62,826 nucleotides of DNA from Moraxella catarrhalis (GCF_001632285.1 NZ_LWAH01000001.1:1-62826), one strand, 5' to 3'. Shown: positions 9,005 through 17,935, counted from the first letter of the stretch. The notes: generated by a model from the letters alone, not told the origin. Numbers and translations: made by a program.

Positions 9005-9246
9005 ATTTTCAACAAAAACAGGAATTATTTTTTAATTGTTTAAATGAGAAAAATAATTCTTATAGTGATGATATTCGTAAAGAAATTTTATTTTATTTTG
9101 ATTTTTTGGAAAATGATTTAGGTTTTTTGAATAGATTTAGTTCAGAAATTGAGATTAAGAATTTTACAAATATGCTTGTTTCAAAAATTATTATGAATGA
9201 ATATCAAGACGGTGTTCATAATATTATTGAAAATTATTGTTGTTAA
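8998..9246 (+). CDS. Small hypothetical protein, partner of the DUF3883 gene
   Basis: This is an 82-residue, Asn/Glu-rich, probably helical protein with no signal peptide or membrane segment; it ends in two cysteines (NYCC). Its ATG lies inside the last codons of the upstream gene (overlap 8998-9004), which points to translational coupling and roughly matched amounts. It is equally AT-rich. I do not recognise it. A small coupled partner of a nuclease-like protein could be an inhibitor, a specificity subunit or a regulator, but nothing in the sequence decides this. Confidence 0.5.
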   Translation: MLNFQQKQELFFNCLNEKNNSYSDDIRKEILFYFDFLENDLGFLNRFSSEIEIKNFTNMLVSKIIMNEYQDGVHNIIENYCC

Positions 9247-9261
9247 TGGGGATAAATGTGA

Positions 9262-9563
9262 AAATTCATAAAAATTTTCCCAAGTCGTGATGAACCTTTT
9301 GATTTAATCACGCCAGATGGGCAAATTTTAAATGCCAAAGTCTGCCAAGAGAATTCAAAAGCCTTAATGACCAACCCAAATTCTGCGTTGGCTGATTGGT
9401 TATTGCGACAATTATTAAACTTAAAAAAGGCGAGCTGGCAACCAGCGAAAGATTGCAGTTGATAGATTGTGATGGTGTGATTATCACCAAAATTACTGAT
9501 AATCAATATAAAATTGACAAGGCAGAATTTGGCAGTTATGAGAATTTTATCAATAATTTGTAA
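9262..9563 (+). pseudogene. Remnant of a restriction endonuclease-like C-terminal region
   Basis: One frame reads KIFPSRDEPFDLITPDGQ, then NAKVCQENSKALMTNPNSALADWLLRQLLNL. Adding one A to the A6 run at 9423-9428 continues it as KKGELATSERLQLIDCDGV...YKIDKAEFGSYENFINNL, ending at TAA 9561. There is no start codon in frame, because a TGA lies just upstream, so only a 3' fragment with a one-base frameshift remains. It reminds me of the C-terminal DNA-binding region of NgoFVII-type restriction enzymes, but this is uncertain. It is directly downstream of the DUF3883 gene pair. Confidence 0.4.
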
Positions 9564-9577
9564 AAAAGGAGCAAATC

Positions 9578-9637
9578 ATACAAACCCCTACCCGTGCCAC
9601 CGACATGCGTGGCGGTACTTCCAAAGGTAAATTTTAA
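9578..9637 (+). pseudogene. prpF remnant A (first 19 codons)
   Basis: Read from 9578, this gives (I)QTPTRATDMRGGTSKGKF then TAA. It matches the start of PrpF (MQxPxxATYMRGGTSKGxFF), the 2-methylaconitate isomerase of the methylcitrate cycle. The start codon is ATA in place of ATG, although AAGGAG stands at the right place upstream. Only the 5' end remains. It is one of three prpF pieces within 5 kb. Confidence 0.6.
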
Positions 9638-9733
9638 CCTAATCAATTTACTCAAACCATCCAAAAATTACCAAGCAGCAATATAAACACAGATTTATTT
9701 GAGCCAACCTGATCAAAACAAGGAACTAAATAG

Positions 9734-10534
9734 ATGAAAAAGACCATTTTTAACATTGCAAAAATGGACTGCCCGTCCGAAGAGCAGCTCATTCGCATGC
9801 GTTTAAAAGATGTATCTGATATTTATGAATTACAGTTTGATATTGCTGGACGGTGCTTAACTGTCTATCACGATAATCAAGATACAACGATTTTACAAGT
9901 ACTTGAACCGCTTAATTTTGATAGTCATATCATTTCCACCGAAGTGATTTTTGATAAGATAGTGTTTAACAAGCCTGATGAGCGCTTAGAAAAAAGATTA
10001 TTATATCAAGTACTCATGATTAACTTTGTGTTTTTTATCATAGAGTGTTCGGTTGGTATTTTTGCTAATTCTATGGGGCTGATTGCTGATAGTCTAGATA
10101 TGCTGGCGGACAGCTTTGTCTATATATTGGCGCTATCAGCCATTGGTATGACGCTGGCGTATAAAAAACGTGTGGCATTTTTGGCGGGGATAACGCAGAT
10201 AATATTGGCGTTATTTGGGGTGATAGAAGTGATTAGGCGTTTTATCGGTACTGAGCAGCTGCCCAATTATCAACTGATGATTGGCACGGCATTTTTGGCA
10301 TTGATTGCAAACTGGCTGTGCTTATATCTACTGAGCAAAAATCAAAATAAAGAAGCCCATATCAAAGCCAGCATGATTTTTACATCCAATGACATTATCA
10401 TCAATATCGGTGTGATAGCGGCGGGAGCATTGACGTTATTGACTCATTCTAGCTATCCTGATTTAATCATTGGTATGATTGTCTTTGTCATTGTACTATT
10501 TGGTGCCAGAAATATTTTAAAATTGGCAAAATAA
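9734..10534 (+). CDS. CDF-type cation transporter with N-terminal HMA-like domain
   Basis: The 266 residues are in two parts. Residues 1-75 resemble a heavy-metal-associated domain (MDCPSEEQL with a single Cys13). The rest is a cation diffusion facilitator membrane domain with about six helices. In helix 2, LIADSLDMLAD gives Asp122 and Asp126, the D-x3-D half-site known from Zn/Cd exporters such as YiiP. In helix 5 the second half-site keeps Asp220, but Phe216 stands where His is usual. The usual cytoplasmic C-terminal domain is absent. AAGGA precedes the ATG by nine bases. It lies between two prpF remnants and probably exports a divalent metal, though the altered site makes the substrate uncertain. 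Confidence 0.7.
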   Translation: MKKTIFNIAKMDCPSEEQLIRMRLKDVSDIYELQFDIAGRCLTVYHDNQDTTILQVLEPLNFDSHIISTEVIFDKIVFNKPDERLEKRLLYQVLMINFVFFIIECSVGIFANSMGLIADSLDMLADSFVYILALSAIGMTLAYKKRVAFLAGITQIILALFGVIEVIRRFIGTEQLPNYQLMIGTAFLALIANWLCLYLLSKNQNKEAHIKASMIFTSNDIIINIGVIAAGALTLLTHSSYPDLIIGMIVFVIVLFGARNILKLAK

Positions 10535-10560
10535 TTCATATCACCAGCAAAGGAGTTTTT

Positions 10561-10787
10561 ATGCAAATATCGGTCAAAGCCACCTACATACGTGGCAGTA
10601 CTTCCAAAGGGACATTTATTTTTTAAACTTAGTGACTTACCCGAGCGTTGCTAAGTGGCAGGGCAAGCACGAGACCAATTTTTATTGTGTGTCGTTGCAG
10701 TCTTGCCCTTATGGCAAACAGATTGATGGCTTGGGTAATGGCTCATCTGGCACATCCAAAGTGGTGATTGTGTCATGCTATTTTTAA
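10561..10787 (+). pseudogene. prpF remnant B (about the first 75 codons, broken)
   Basis: It begins with AAAGGAG and the ATG at 10561: MQISVKATYIRGSTSKGTFIF, then TAA. Correcting the frame continues as FKLSDLPERC, a stop where Gln is expected, and VAGQARDQFLL. After another frame change it reads PYGKQIDGLGNGSSGTSKVVIVSC, and ends at TAA 10785. These are consecutive parts of the PrpF N-terminus. Its upstream ~45 bases closely match those before remnant C at 14263. Confidence 0.75.
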
Positions 10788-10803
10788 CCTAGGACATCCG
10801 TTT

Positions 10804-11265
10804 ATGTACCGCATAGAACAGCTTCGCCCCTTATCTCGACAGCATCAGCTTGGCTTAAGCCTATCTCGTCAAGCCATGCAATGTCCCAAAGACAGCACGA
10901 CTGATGATATTTTTAGGCATTGGCAAGCATTGGTGGCATATGTTCATGATGACCGAATCGCACATTTTGCGATTGAAGAGAGGTATTTGGTTGCCCCTTT
11001 ATTGGCAAATCATGGCAACCACCCCAAAGTGATGGTGCTTGGTAAGCAGCTGCTTGCCGAACATGAGCAGTTACGCACATTAAGTCAGCTGACTGAGTCT
11101 GCCAGTCACCCAACCATTGATGATTTACATGCCTTGGCACAAGCGTTATACGACCATATCCGCTTTGAAGAGCGAGAGGTTTTTCCAGTCATACAAGAGC
11201 TGTTGACAACTAAGCAGTTGGATACGGCATATCAGCAAACGCTTCAACATAACCCGACCAAATAA
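10804..11265 (+). CDS. Hemerythrin HHE-domain protein
   Basis: This is a 153-residue four-helix hemerythrin-type protein, expected to bind a non-haem di-iron centre in the cytoplasm. The ligand motifs are in order: His14 (SRQHQLGL), HFAIEERYL, EHEQLRTL and HIRFEEREVFP. Such proteins sense or store O2, NO or iron; the exact role cannot be read here. I chose the ATG at 10804 because AGGA lies nine bases upstream and because the alternative at 10768 would begin inside the prpF remnant. It ends opposite rocD, with a shared terminator between them. Confidence 0.78.
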   Translation: MYRIEQLRPLSRQHQLGLSLSRQAMQCPKDSTTDDIFRHWQALVAYVHDDRIAHFAIEERYLVAPLLANHGNHPKVMVLGKQLLAEHEQLRTLSQLTESASHPTIDDLHALAQALYDHIRFEEREVFPVIQELLTTKQLDTAYQQTLQHNPTK

Positions 11266-11355
11266 CCCGACCAAATTAAGCCAAACTGATTAGACTTTTA
11301 AATTTAACCCTTTAAATACCCTGTCAATTTAGCCCATTAAAGGCTGGTCAAAAAA

Positions 11356-11389
11356 TAAGCCGTGTTAGCAAAAGGCATAACACGGCTTA
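11356..11389. terminator. Bidirectional terminator between the hemerythrin gene and rocD
   Basis: TAAGCCGTGTTA (11356-11367) and TAACACGGCTTA (11378-11389) form a perfect 12-bp stem with a 10-base loop. A-rich sequence lies before it and a short T-tract after it, suiting both converging genes. Confidence 0.8.
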
Positions 11390-11462
11390 AGTTTTAAACC
11401 ATAAAAAAATCTTAAATGATAAATGGGCTTAAATGACAAACTGACCCATTAAAGCCATCATG

Positions 11463-12716
11463 TCATCTGTCTGCTTCAAACTTGGCAACCGTTTTGGCGA
11501 TGATGTCCACACACTCACGCAGTTGGGTTTCAGTCATCACAAGCGGTGGGGCAAATCGAATGATGTTGCCGTGTGTGGGTTTGGCAAGCAGTCCATTTTC
11601 TTTGAGTGCCAAACATAAGTCCCAAGCCGTACTGCTGTCTTCGGTGTCATTGATGACCACCGCATTGAGCAATCCCTTACCACGCACCAAGGTTAAAAGC
11701 TCATGCTTATCCACCAACTTTTGCATCTCTTCTCGAAAGATATGACCAAGCTTATCAGCATTATCCGCTAAATTGTCATCACGCACCACCTCTAAAGCGG
11801 TTTTGGCAACCGCTGCCCCCAGCGGATTGCCACCATAAGTTGAGCCATGCTGTCCTGGGCGAATGACATTCATGATGTCATCATCTGCCATGACCACTGA
11901 TACAGGATAAACGCCACCAGAGACAGCTTTGCCCAAAATTAAGATGTCAGGACGCACATTTTCATGATCAAGGGCAAGTAATTTGCCTGTGCGAGCAATG
12001 CCCGTTTGGATTTCATCGCCTAAAAACAGCACATTATGCTTATCACAAAGAGCTTTGGCTTTGGCAAGATAACCTTCAGATGGCACATACACACCCGCCT
12101 CACCTTGGATTGGCTCAACCAAAAACCCTGCCACATCTTTATTATCAGTTAACGCTTGTTCTAAGGCTTGAAGATTGTCGTATTCAACTTTAATAAAACC
12201 TTGGGTATAAGGGCCGAAGTTTTTACGAGCATTTTCATCATTAGAAAATGAGATGATGGTGGTGGTACGACCGTGAAAATTATTCTCACAGACAATGATT
12301 TTGGCTTGGTTTTCATCAATGCCTTTTTTCTCGTATGCCCATTTTCGACAAATCTTAATGGCGGTTTCTACCGCTTCTGCGCCCGTGTTCATCGGCAAAA
12401 GTTTATCATAGCCAAAATAGTCACAGGCAAAGGCTTCAAACTCACCAAGCTTATCACTGTGAAATGCCCTTGATGTTAAGGTCAGCGTTTTGGCTTGTTC
12501 GGTTAAAGTGGCGATGATTTTGGGGTGGCAATGCCCTTGATTGACCGCTGAATAGGCAGATAAAAAATCATAATACTGTTTGCCCTCAACATCCCAAACA
12601 TGCACCCCCTCGCCACGGCTTAATACCACAGGCAAAGGGTGATAGTTGTGAGCGCCGTATTGCTCTTCACGGTCAATATAAGCTTGGCTGTTTGATGGTT
12701 GGTTGGTGGTGTTCAT
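11463..12716 (-). CDS. rocD: Ornithine aminotransferase
   Basis: This converts ornithine and 2-oxoglutarate to glutamate-5-semialdehyde and glutamate. It is a class III PLP aminotransferase of 417 residues with [15 protein letters not shown], the substrate-pocket run [23 protein letters not shown] and the PLP lysine in ILGKAVSGG. It lies 41 bases downstream of the arginase gene on the same strand, so the two form an arginine-to-glutamate catabolic operon. The class includes acetylornithine aminotransferases, but overall similarity and the arginase partner favour RocD. Confidence 0.9.
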   Translation of the reverse strand: MNTTNQPSNSQAYIDREEQYGAHNYHPLPVVLSRGEGVHVWDVEGKQYYDFLSAYSAVNQGHCHPKIIATLTEQAKTLTLTSRAFHSDKLGEFEAFACDYFGYDKLLPMNTGAEAVETAIKICRKWAYEKKGIDENQAKIIVCENNFHGRTTTIISFSNDENARKNFGPYTQGFIKVEYDNLQALEQALTDNKDVAGFLVEPIQGEAGVYVPSEGYLAKAKALCDKHNVLFLGDEIQTGIARTGKLLALDHENVRPDILILGKAVSGGVYPVSVVMADDDIMNVIRPGQHGSTYGGNPLGAAVAKTALEVVRDDNLADNADKLGHIFREEMQKLVDKHELLTLVRGKGLLNAVVINDTEDSSTAWDLCLALKENGLLAKPTHGNIIRFAPPLVMTETQLRECVDIIAKTVAKFEADR

Positions 12717-12757
12717 AGTGAAGTCCTTAAAAAAAATATGTCCATGAATGGTTTGAA

Positions 12758-13690
12758 TTATTGGGTTGTGTCAGGTCTGACTAGGGTGGATTTACCAAAC
12801 AAGGATTCAATAAAATCCACCATGATGACCGCTGTGCGGTTGCGTTCATCAAGGGTTGGGTTTAGCTCCATGATGTCCAAAGATGCCATCAAACCAGTAT
12901 CGGCAATCATCTCCATACACAATGACGCTTCACGATAGGTAGGCCCGCCCATCACCGTTGTGCCAACCGCTGGGGCGATGCTTGGGTCAAGAAAATCCAC
13001 ATCAAAACTGATGTGTAAGTGCGTGTCATTATCCAAGCCTTTTAACGCTTGTTCCATGGTATGACGCATGCCATTTTCATCAATATAACGCATGTCAAAG
13101 ACAGTGACGCCTTTTTCGTTGATGAAGTATTTTTCTTTAGCGTCCACACTGCGGATACCGATTTGATACACATCTTTTGGGCTAATCGCTCCTCTGACAC
13201 CGCCAATGGTGGTTAACTCATCAGGACCAAAACCACAAGCACAAGCCACAGGCATGCCATGAATGTTGCCTGATGGGGTCATTTCGCTGGTATTAAAATC
13301 AGCATGAGCATCAAGCCAAAGGATACGCAACTTTTTGCCTTGCTCACGGCAATGGCGTGCCACAGCGGTCAATGATGCCAAACCTAAACAATGGTCGCCC
13401 CCCATCAAAATGGGAAAGTTGCCATTTTTCAGCTCATCATACACAGCATCGTGTGCCATTTTGTTCCATGCAACCACTTCATCAAAATGACGGTAGCCGT
13501 TCACAGGGGGCTGATTGGGGTTGGCTGGGCCTTGCAAATTACCACGGTCAATGACAGTAAAACCATATTGTTCAATGGCTTTATCAATGTCAGCAATGCG
13601 TAAGGCATCAGGCCCTAAGTTCACGCCTCGCACACCTGCACCCACATCGGTTGGGGCACCTATTAACGCAACGGTAGGTTTGTTTGTCAT
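12758..13690 (-). CDS. rocF: Arginase
   Basis: This hydrolyses arginine to ornithine and urea with a two-manganese centre. The metal-binding motifs are in the right order over 310 residues: [18 protein letters not shown] and [35 protein letters not shown] at the N-terminus is also typical. It is first in the rocF-rocD operon; its product is the substrate of rocD and of the ornithine decarboxylase at 45.3 kb. A long AT-rich region lies upstream. Confidence 0.92.
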   Translation of the reverse strand: MTNKPTVALIGAPTDVGAGVRGVNLGPDALRIADIDKAIEQYGFTVIDRGNLQGPANPNQPPVNGYRHFDEVVAWNKMAHDAVYDELKNGNFPILMGGDHCLGLASLTAVARHCREQGKKLRILWLDAHADFNTSEMTPSGNIHGMPVACACGFGPDELTTIGGVRGAISPKDVYQIGIRSVDAKEKYFINEKGVTVFDMRYIDENGMRHTMEQALKGLDNDTHLHISFDVDFLDPSIAPAVGTTVMGGPTYREASLCMEMIADTGLMASLDIMELNPTLDERNRTAVIMVDFIESLFGKSTLVRPDTTQ

Positions 13691-14262
13691 GTGTCATGTG
13701 TCCTTGATTGTCTGTTTTTTATTGATATTATTCGGTTAACCTAAAAAATATCATAAATAATAATTGATAATATAAAGTAAATAGATAATGATAAAATGCC
13801 CATCTTGCTAAGTTTAGGCATACCAAAGCTGATATGACCCATGGCAAATGGTAATACAAATATCAAAACTTAATTATGACTACAACCTAAAGAAAATACC
13901 ACACTACAAGCAGAAAATCCACAAAAAAAATCTGATGATATGAGATGTACCAGCTTTTTTCAATGCAATCAATACATGATCATATGTCCAAATCTGGACA
14001 CCAAAATTCATACAATTATCTAAGTTTTATCAGGCAATAAAAAGCCAAGGACATTATCTTTAGATGATAACAACCTTTACATCTATGTCTTTTACCATAA
14101 GCAAATCCTACTTTGACAAGATGAGTAGATTGGTATTTAGGGCAATGGGTACTAATTTGGTTTAGTTGTTATTCTGGGTGGTTTGGATGAGAGTATAGTT
14201 TGGTTATAATACGATTTTTAAAATAGGCAAAATCATTCATTGTCGCCAGCAAAGGCGTTTTT
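13691..14262. other. Intergenic region between rocF and prpF remnant C
   Basis: No gene is visible. The left ~100 bases form the AT-rich promoter region of rocF. The middle has many stops in all frames and no recognisable remnant. The last ~45 bases (AGGCAAAATCATTCA... to AAAGGCG before the ATG) closely match the DNA just before prpF remnant B at 10561. Confidence 0.45.
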
Positions 14263-14613
14263 ATGCAAATCCCCATCCATGCCATTTATATACAGTTGGC
14301 TGACGCCAGTCGTATGCCTGAGATGGCATTTGTAAGGTGCGAATTTGGCAATAAACATTGCAAAACCATCATCGCCCATGTGCTTATCACAGATGGGCAA
14401 GTACAAGAAACGGGGGATTTTGAGCGTGATGGCGTAACTTTTCCAACGACGGAAGTTTGGATTGATTTTATCAACCCTGTGAACAGTGATGGCGATATGT
14501 TCCCAACAGGCAAGTTGATAGACATATTGACAGTGCCAAATGTGGATGAATTTGAAGTGACCTTGATTAACGCAGGCATGCCCACCATCTTTATTTGTGC
14601 CAGTGATCTTTAA
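14263..14613 (+). pseudogene. prpF remnant C (internal deletion, C-terminus missing)
   Basis: The frame is open for 116 codons but is not a whole gene. MQIPIHAIYIQ matches the PrpF start. It then joins directly to the middle of PrpF (KTIIAHVLITDGQVQETGDF, ERDGVTFPTTEV, NPVNSDGDMFPTGKLID, LINAGMPTIFICASDL), skipping roughly 100 residues that include the GGTSKG motif. It stops about where the second half should begin, whereas intact PrpF is close to 390 residues. It may still be translated, but is unlikely to be an active isomerase. Confidence 0.75.
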
Positions 14614-14639
14614 AATACTTAAATGAAGTTTTATTCACC

Positions 14640-16424
14640 CTAATTCTTATTTTCTTCTAATTGACTGATTGAGGCATCATCAAGCTTCACATCTGCTTTA
14701 CTGACTGGGGTGGTTTCAATCACTTGCTCTGGTACAAATCGCACTTGCAATTTAATTGGCGAGCGTTTGGGATAACGCTTGGTTGTTATGGTTTGAATTT
14801 TTTGTTCCATCTGCCAAATATCCTGATGACTCGGTGCAATCAGCCCTTGCAATAATACTCGAATCATATAGCTATCAGCAGAAGCTTTATTGTTTTGACC
14901 TTTTTCCACCACACCAAAATCACTACTAACAACATAGCTAGGCTGGTATTGGATTTGCTGCTGAACAACCTCAATGACTGCCTTTTCGTAGCTTTTTTGA
15001 CGAATGCGTTGCTGAAAATCAAGCGTCAAATACACACTTAGCCCAATCAATAAAATCAAAGTAACCATATTACGGCGAATAAATAACCAGTTTTGTTGCC
15101 ATCGTGAATCTTTTACGGTTTCATCTTCACTTTCATCAATATCCAATCGGCGAAACCCCACCGCCCAAAGCACTAAAGCATTGGTAAACTGAATCGCCAA
15201 AATATTGGTCAAAGTTAGTATCAATGCCCCTAATGCCAATTGATAATGTCCCGTGGCAAGCAATATTCCGCTGGCAGTCAGCGGAGGGACAAGTGCTGTT
15301 GCGACTGCCACGCCAACCACGGCAACCGATAAATTACGAGAAATCAACGCATACGCCCCTGCCACGCCACCTGCCAATGCCACAAAAACATCCATCGTAT
15401 TAGGGGCAGTTCGGGCAATAATCTCTTGGCTTGCAGCTTGATCAGGATATAAAAAGCCAAGCAGCACACCAATAGCATAAATCAACGCACCGCCAGACAA
15501 TAAGGTTAACAGTGATTTTTTAAGTAAAGCCAAGCGAGCATCAATAATCGCCAAAGCAATGCCGCTGATCGGGCCTATCAGCATCGCAATTAACATCGCA
15601 CCAATCACCACTGCAGGTGAATTTGCTAACAGCCCAAACCCTGCAATCACAGCCGATAAACTATTCATCAAATAAAAATGGCGTGTCGGCAGTGCTCCAG
15701 ATTCAATATCAATCCGAATTTGGCGATAGTCGATGGCTGTTTCGCTGTTTTTCTTGGCAAGATATTGTTTAAATGCTTCGTATTGTTGCTCTTGCTGTTC
15801 TTGTTGTTCTTTTAGCTGTTTTTCTACTGCCTCATGAATATCATTATCCAAACTTTCTGCAATCTTAGCTGCAGATGCATCGGCTGACTGTGCTAAAGCT
15901 TGAGCAACATGAGATTTCGTATCATCGGTTTTGGCAGGATGCGACGGGTTTTGAGCCAACTTGTGAACTTTGCTTTGATTTGGGCGTGAGGTATGGGCAA
16001 AATCATTAGGGCTAATCTTTTTGGTGATTGGGTTTATTTTTGAGTGTGTCTGATTGGCATCATCACCTTTGGGCAGATTATCATCAGTATTATCATCTTG
16101 CTTGGCATCATCATTAGCGTTCTTGCTTAACTGTTTATTGACTGCCTTTGAGACGCTCTCAATGGTTTCTTCACTAAATCCTTGCTCAATCAAATTTTCA
16201 ATATCTTCTTCGGTGAGTATAATATCGTCATCATCGTTGTCCTTGGCTATATTATTGGACTGTTTTTGTTGCTCTTGTACCTGCTTTTTTGCCAGAAGCT
16301 GGGCGTACATGGCAGGCTGAGTTAGCAGATGATTGGTGAGTTTTTCGATTGGTGGCTGATAAAAAATCAATAACGACAAATCAATGTTAACATGCGGTGA
16401 TACAGTGGGCTTTGGTGTTGTCAT
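14640..16424 (-). CDS. DUF389 membrane protein with long disordered N-terminal extension
   Basis: The protein has 594 residues. Residues ~235-460 form the DUF389 membrane domain, with several helices, GALPTRHFYLMNSLSAVIAG, NSPAVVIGAMLIAMLIGPISG, SVAVVGVAVATALVPPLTASG and LTLTNILAIQFTNALVLW. Before it lies a ~230-residue charged, Gln/Asp/Lys-rich, mostly unstructured stretch with a likely coiled coil (KQLKEQQEQQEQQYEAF). About 120 residues after the membrane domain are soluble, with one more helix. The function of DUF389 proteins is not established. It ends 26 bases from prpF remnant C and faces it. Confidence 0.75.
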   Translation of the reverse strand: MTTPKPTVSPHVNIDLSLLIFYQPPIEKLTNHLLTQPAMYAQLLAKKQVQEQQKQSNNIAKDNDDDDIILTEEDIENLIEQGFSEETIESVSKAVNKQLSKNANDDAKQDDNTDDNLPKGDDANQTHSKINPITKKISPNDFAHTSRPNQSKVHKLAQNPSHPAKTDDTKSHVAQALAQSADASAAKIAESLDNDIHEAVEKQLKEQQEQQEQQYEAFKQYLAKKNSETAIDYRQIRIDIESGALPTRHFYLMNSLSAVIAGFGLLANSPAVVIGAMLIAMLIGPISGIALAIIDARLALLKKSLLTLLSGGALIYAIGVLLGFLYPDQAASQEIIARTAPNTMDVFVALAGGVAGAYALISRNLSVAVVGVAVATALVPPLTASGILLATGHYQLALGALILTLTNILAIQFTNALVLWAVGFRRLDIDESEDETVKDSRWQQNWLFIRRNMVTLILLIGLSVYLTLDFQQRIRQKSYEKAVIEVVQQQIQYQPSYVVSSDFGVVEKGQNNKASADSYMIRVLLQGLIAPSHQDIWQMEQKIQTITTKRYPKRSPIKLQVRFVPEQVIETTPVSKADVKLDDASISQLEENKN

Positions 16425-16656
16425 GATAAAAAATCTGATTTTAAAGATATGCTAAGATAAGTTGGTATAAGTCATGAGTATTACTTACTATTATAAACCA
16501 TTATAATCAAGCATGGCTAAAAATTCGGTGAAACAATCACCCCAAACCATCAATCGCATAAGCGGCGGATAACACCAGTAGCGTTTTATGATTAAAATAT
16601 GCTACAATCTACCTTATTTGTGAATGCCATTTTATCCATCAACTCACGAGTACACC

Positions 16657-17265
16657 ATGCACCAAATTAACCCTGAACTGCTGACCAAATCCAAACAGTG
16701 GCGGCATGATATTCAATTTTCTCAAGAGGTGCTGGGCAAACCCTTTAACTTTACCAGTACTTGGGGGATTTTTAGCCCTGAAAAATTAGATGATGGCAGC
16801 TTGATGTTATTAGATTATATTGATTTTCAAACACAAGATAACTCCATTGACCTTGGCTGTGGCTATGGCGTACTTGGCATGACGGCGGCGCGTGAATGCC
16901 CAAAGGGTCATCATTTATTGATTGATAAAGATTTTGTTGCCATAGAATACGCCAAACTTAATTGTAAAAATAATGGGCTTGGCAATGCCGAGGTGATGCT
17001 TTCTAATGGTTTTTATCATGTGGATAAATCTCGCCAATTTAGTCTAGTCATGAGTAATTTGCCAGCCAAAGCCAGCAAAGAACAGCACTATTTATACTTA
17101 CTTGATGCTTATAATGCCATGACAAGTGGTGGTAGATTTTATGTTGTAACCATCAATGGACTGCGTGATTTTATGAAGCGTTCTTTTACCGAGGTTTTTG
17201 GCAATGCCGATAAAATCAAGCAAGGCAAAACCTACACTGTGACCATGGCAATCAAAGAATCATGA
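16657..17265 (+). CDS. Class I SAM-dependent methyltransferase, RsmC-like
   Basis: This is a 202-residue single-domain methyltransferase of the MTS family. The SAM motif I is SIDLGCGYGVLGMTAA. Where RsmC/RsmD-type enzymes have N-P-P-F/Y, this protein has SNLPAK, as some shorter RsmC-like proteins do. FTSTWGIFSPEKLDDGS is a typical pre-domain of the family (GVFS...D). The substrate is probably an RNA guanine, but that is inference. I chose the ATG at 16657 (MHQINPELL); the ATG at 16624 adds 11 unlikely residues. Confidence 0.75.
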   Translation: MHQINPELLTKSKQWRHDIQFSQEVLGKPFNFTSTWGIFSPEKLDDGSLMLLDYIDFQTQDNSIDLGCGYGVLGMTAARECPKGHHLLIDKDFVAIEYAKLNCKNNGLGNAEVMLSNGFYHVDKSRQFSLVMSNLPAKASKEQHYLYLLDAYNAMTSGGRFYVVTINGLRDFMKRSFTEVFGNADKIKQGKTYTVTMAIKES

Positions 17266-17357
17266 CAGTTGACCATGTCAACCGCTAACATTAAGGCGAA
17301 TACAGTCAGGTTTGGTATCGGTTACTGTTGGCAAATGGGTTCGGTAATCTTAATTTG

Positions 17358-17846
17358 TCAATTTTTAAAGCACTGTGTGGATTTAATCTCACGGCTTAAA
17401 AAGGGTACACATTCATACCATTTATCGCAGTTTTTGCCACATTCACGGCGTATATAAAAATCCTCAACCATGCGTGCCTGCTGCTCAATACCATATCTTA
17501 AAAATGCTTTCCCCTGTATCCACCGATACCGATAGCGGCGGCTCAAAATCGCACGCCAAAACACCCGAATATCTTGTTGTACCTGCCACACATGCACCAG
17601 CTCATGAATCAGCCAAGCACGCTTCATCAAGTGTTGAGATGAAAAATCCTCACAAAAATCTTTGGGATGAAAATACACATGACCATTGGGTGAGACGGCA
17701 TAGCCTTGGATAACCCACCATGCAGTCTTTAGACGAATATCGCCTAATTTAAGTGCATCGCCAAATACGCTGATCGCCATTTGCCGCTCGCCGAAACTCA
17801 GAGGGCGAGATTTGGCAGAATAACAATAAGGGCAGCTCATCTTCAT
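17358..17846 (-). CDS. Small HExxH-motif, metallopeptidase-like protein
   Basis: This is a 162-residue protein with a zinc-peptidase-type motif in LIHELVHVWQVQQ (about residues 80-92), an N-terminal CPYC pair, a C-terminal RRECGKNCDKWYEC with three Cys, and basic aromatic stretches (SRRYRYRWIQGKAF). It resembles proteins annotated as vgr-related in Acinetobacter and relatives, whose function I cannot state. It ends facing the methyltransferase gene and starts about 90 bases from the start of rarA, which diverges from it. No secretion-system genes are nearby. Confidence 0.6.
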   Translation of the reverse strand: MKMSCPYCYSAKSRPLSFGERQMAISVFGDALKLGDIRLKTAWWVIQGYAVSPNGHVYFHPKDFCEDFSSQHLMKRAWLIHELVHVWQVQQDIRVFWRAILSRRYRYRWIQGKAFLRYGIEQQARMVEDFYIRRECGKNCDKWYECVPFLSREIKSTQCFKN

Positions 17847-17935
17847 AAATGACCATCAAAATGGGATTGGTTTTGTGCTAAAATAGCATAAAACCAATCC
17901 AAATCCAACAAACCCAGCCCAATAAAGATACTTTT

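Noticed and set aside
9243..9506. 87-residue minus-strand ORF
   Set aside because: It lies antisense to the restriction-like remnant, whose plus-strand reading makes more sense.
10768..10803. Earlier start for the hemerythrin protein at 10768
   Set aside because: This ATG lies inside prpF remnant B; the ATG at 10804 has a ribosome site and opens the conserved domain.
17474..17713. 79-residue plus-strand ORF
   Set aside because: It is opposite the HExxH protein, which has a recognisable motif and better composition.
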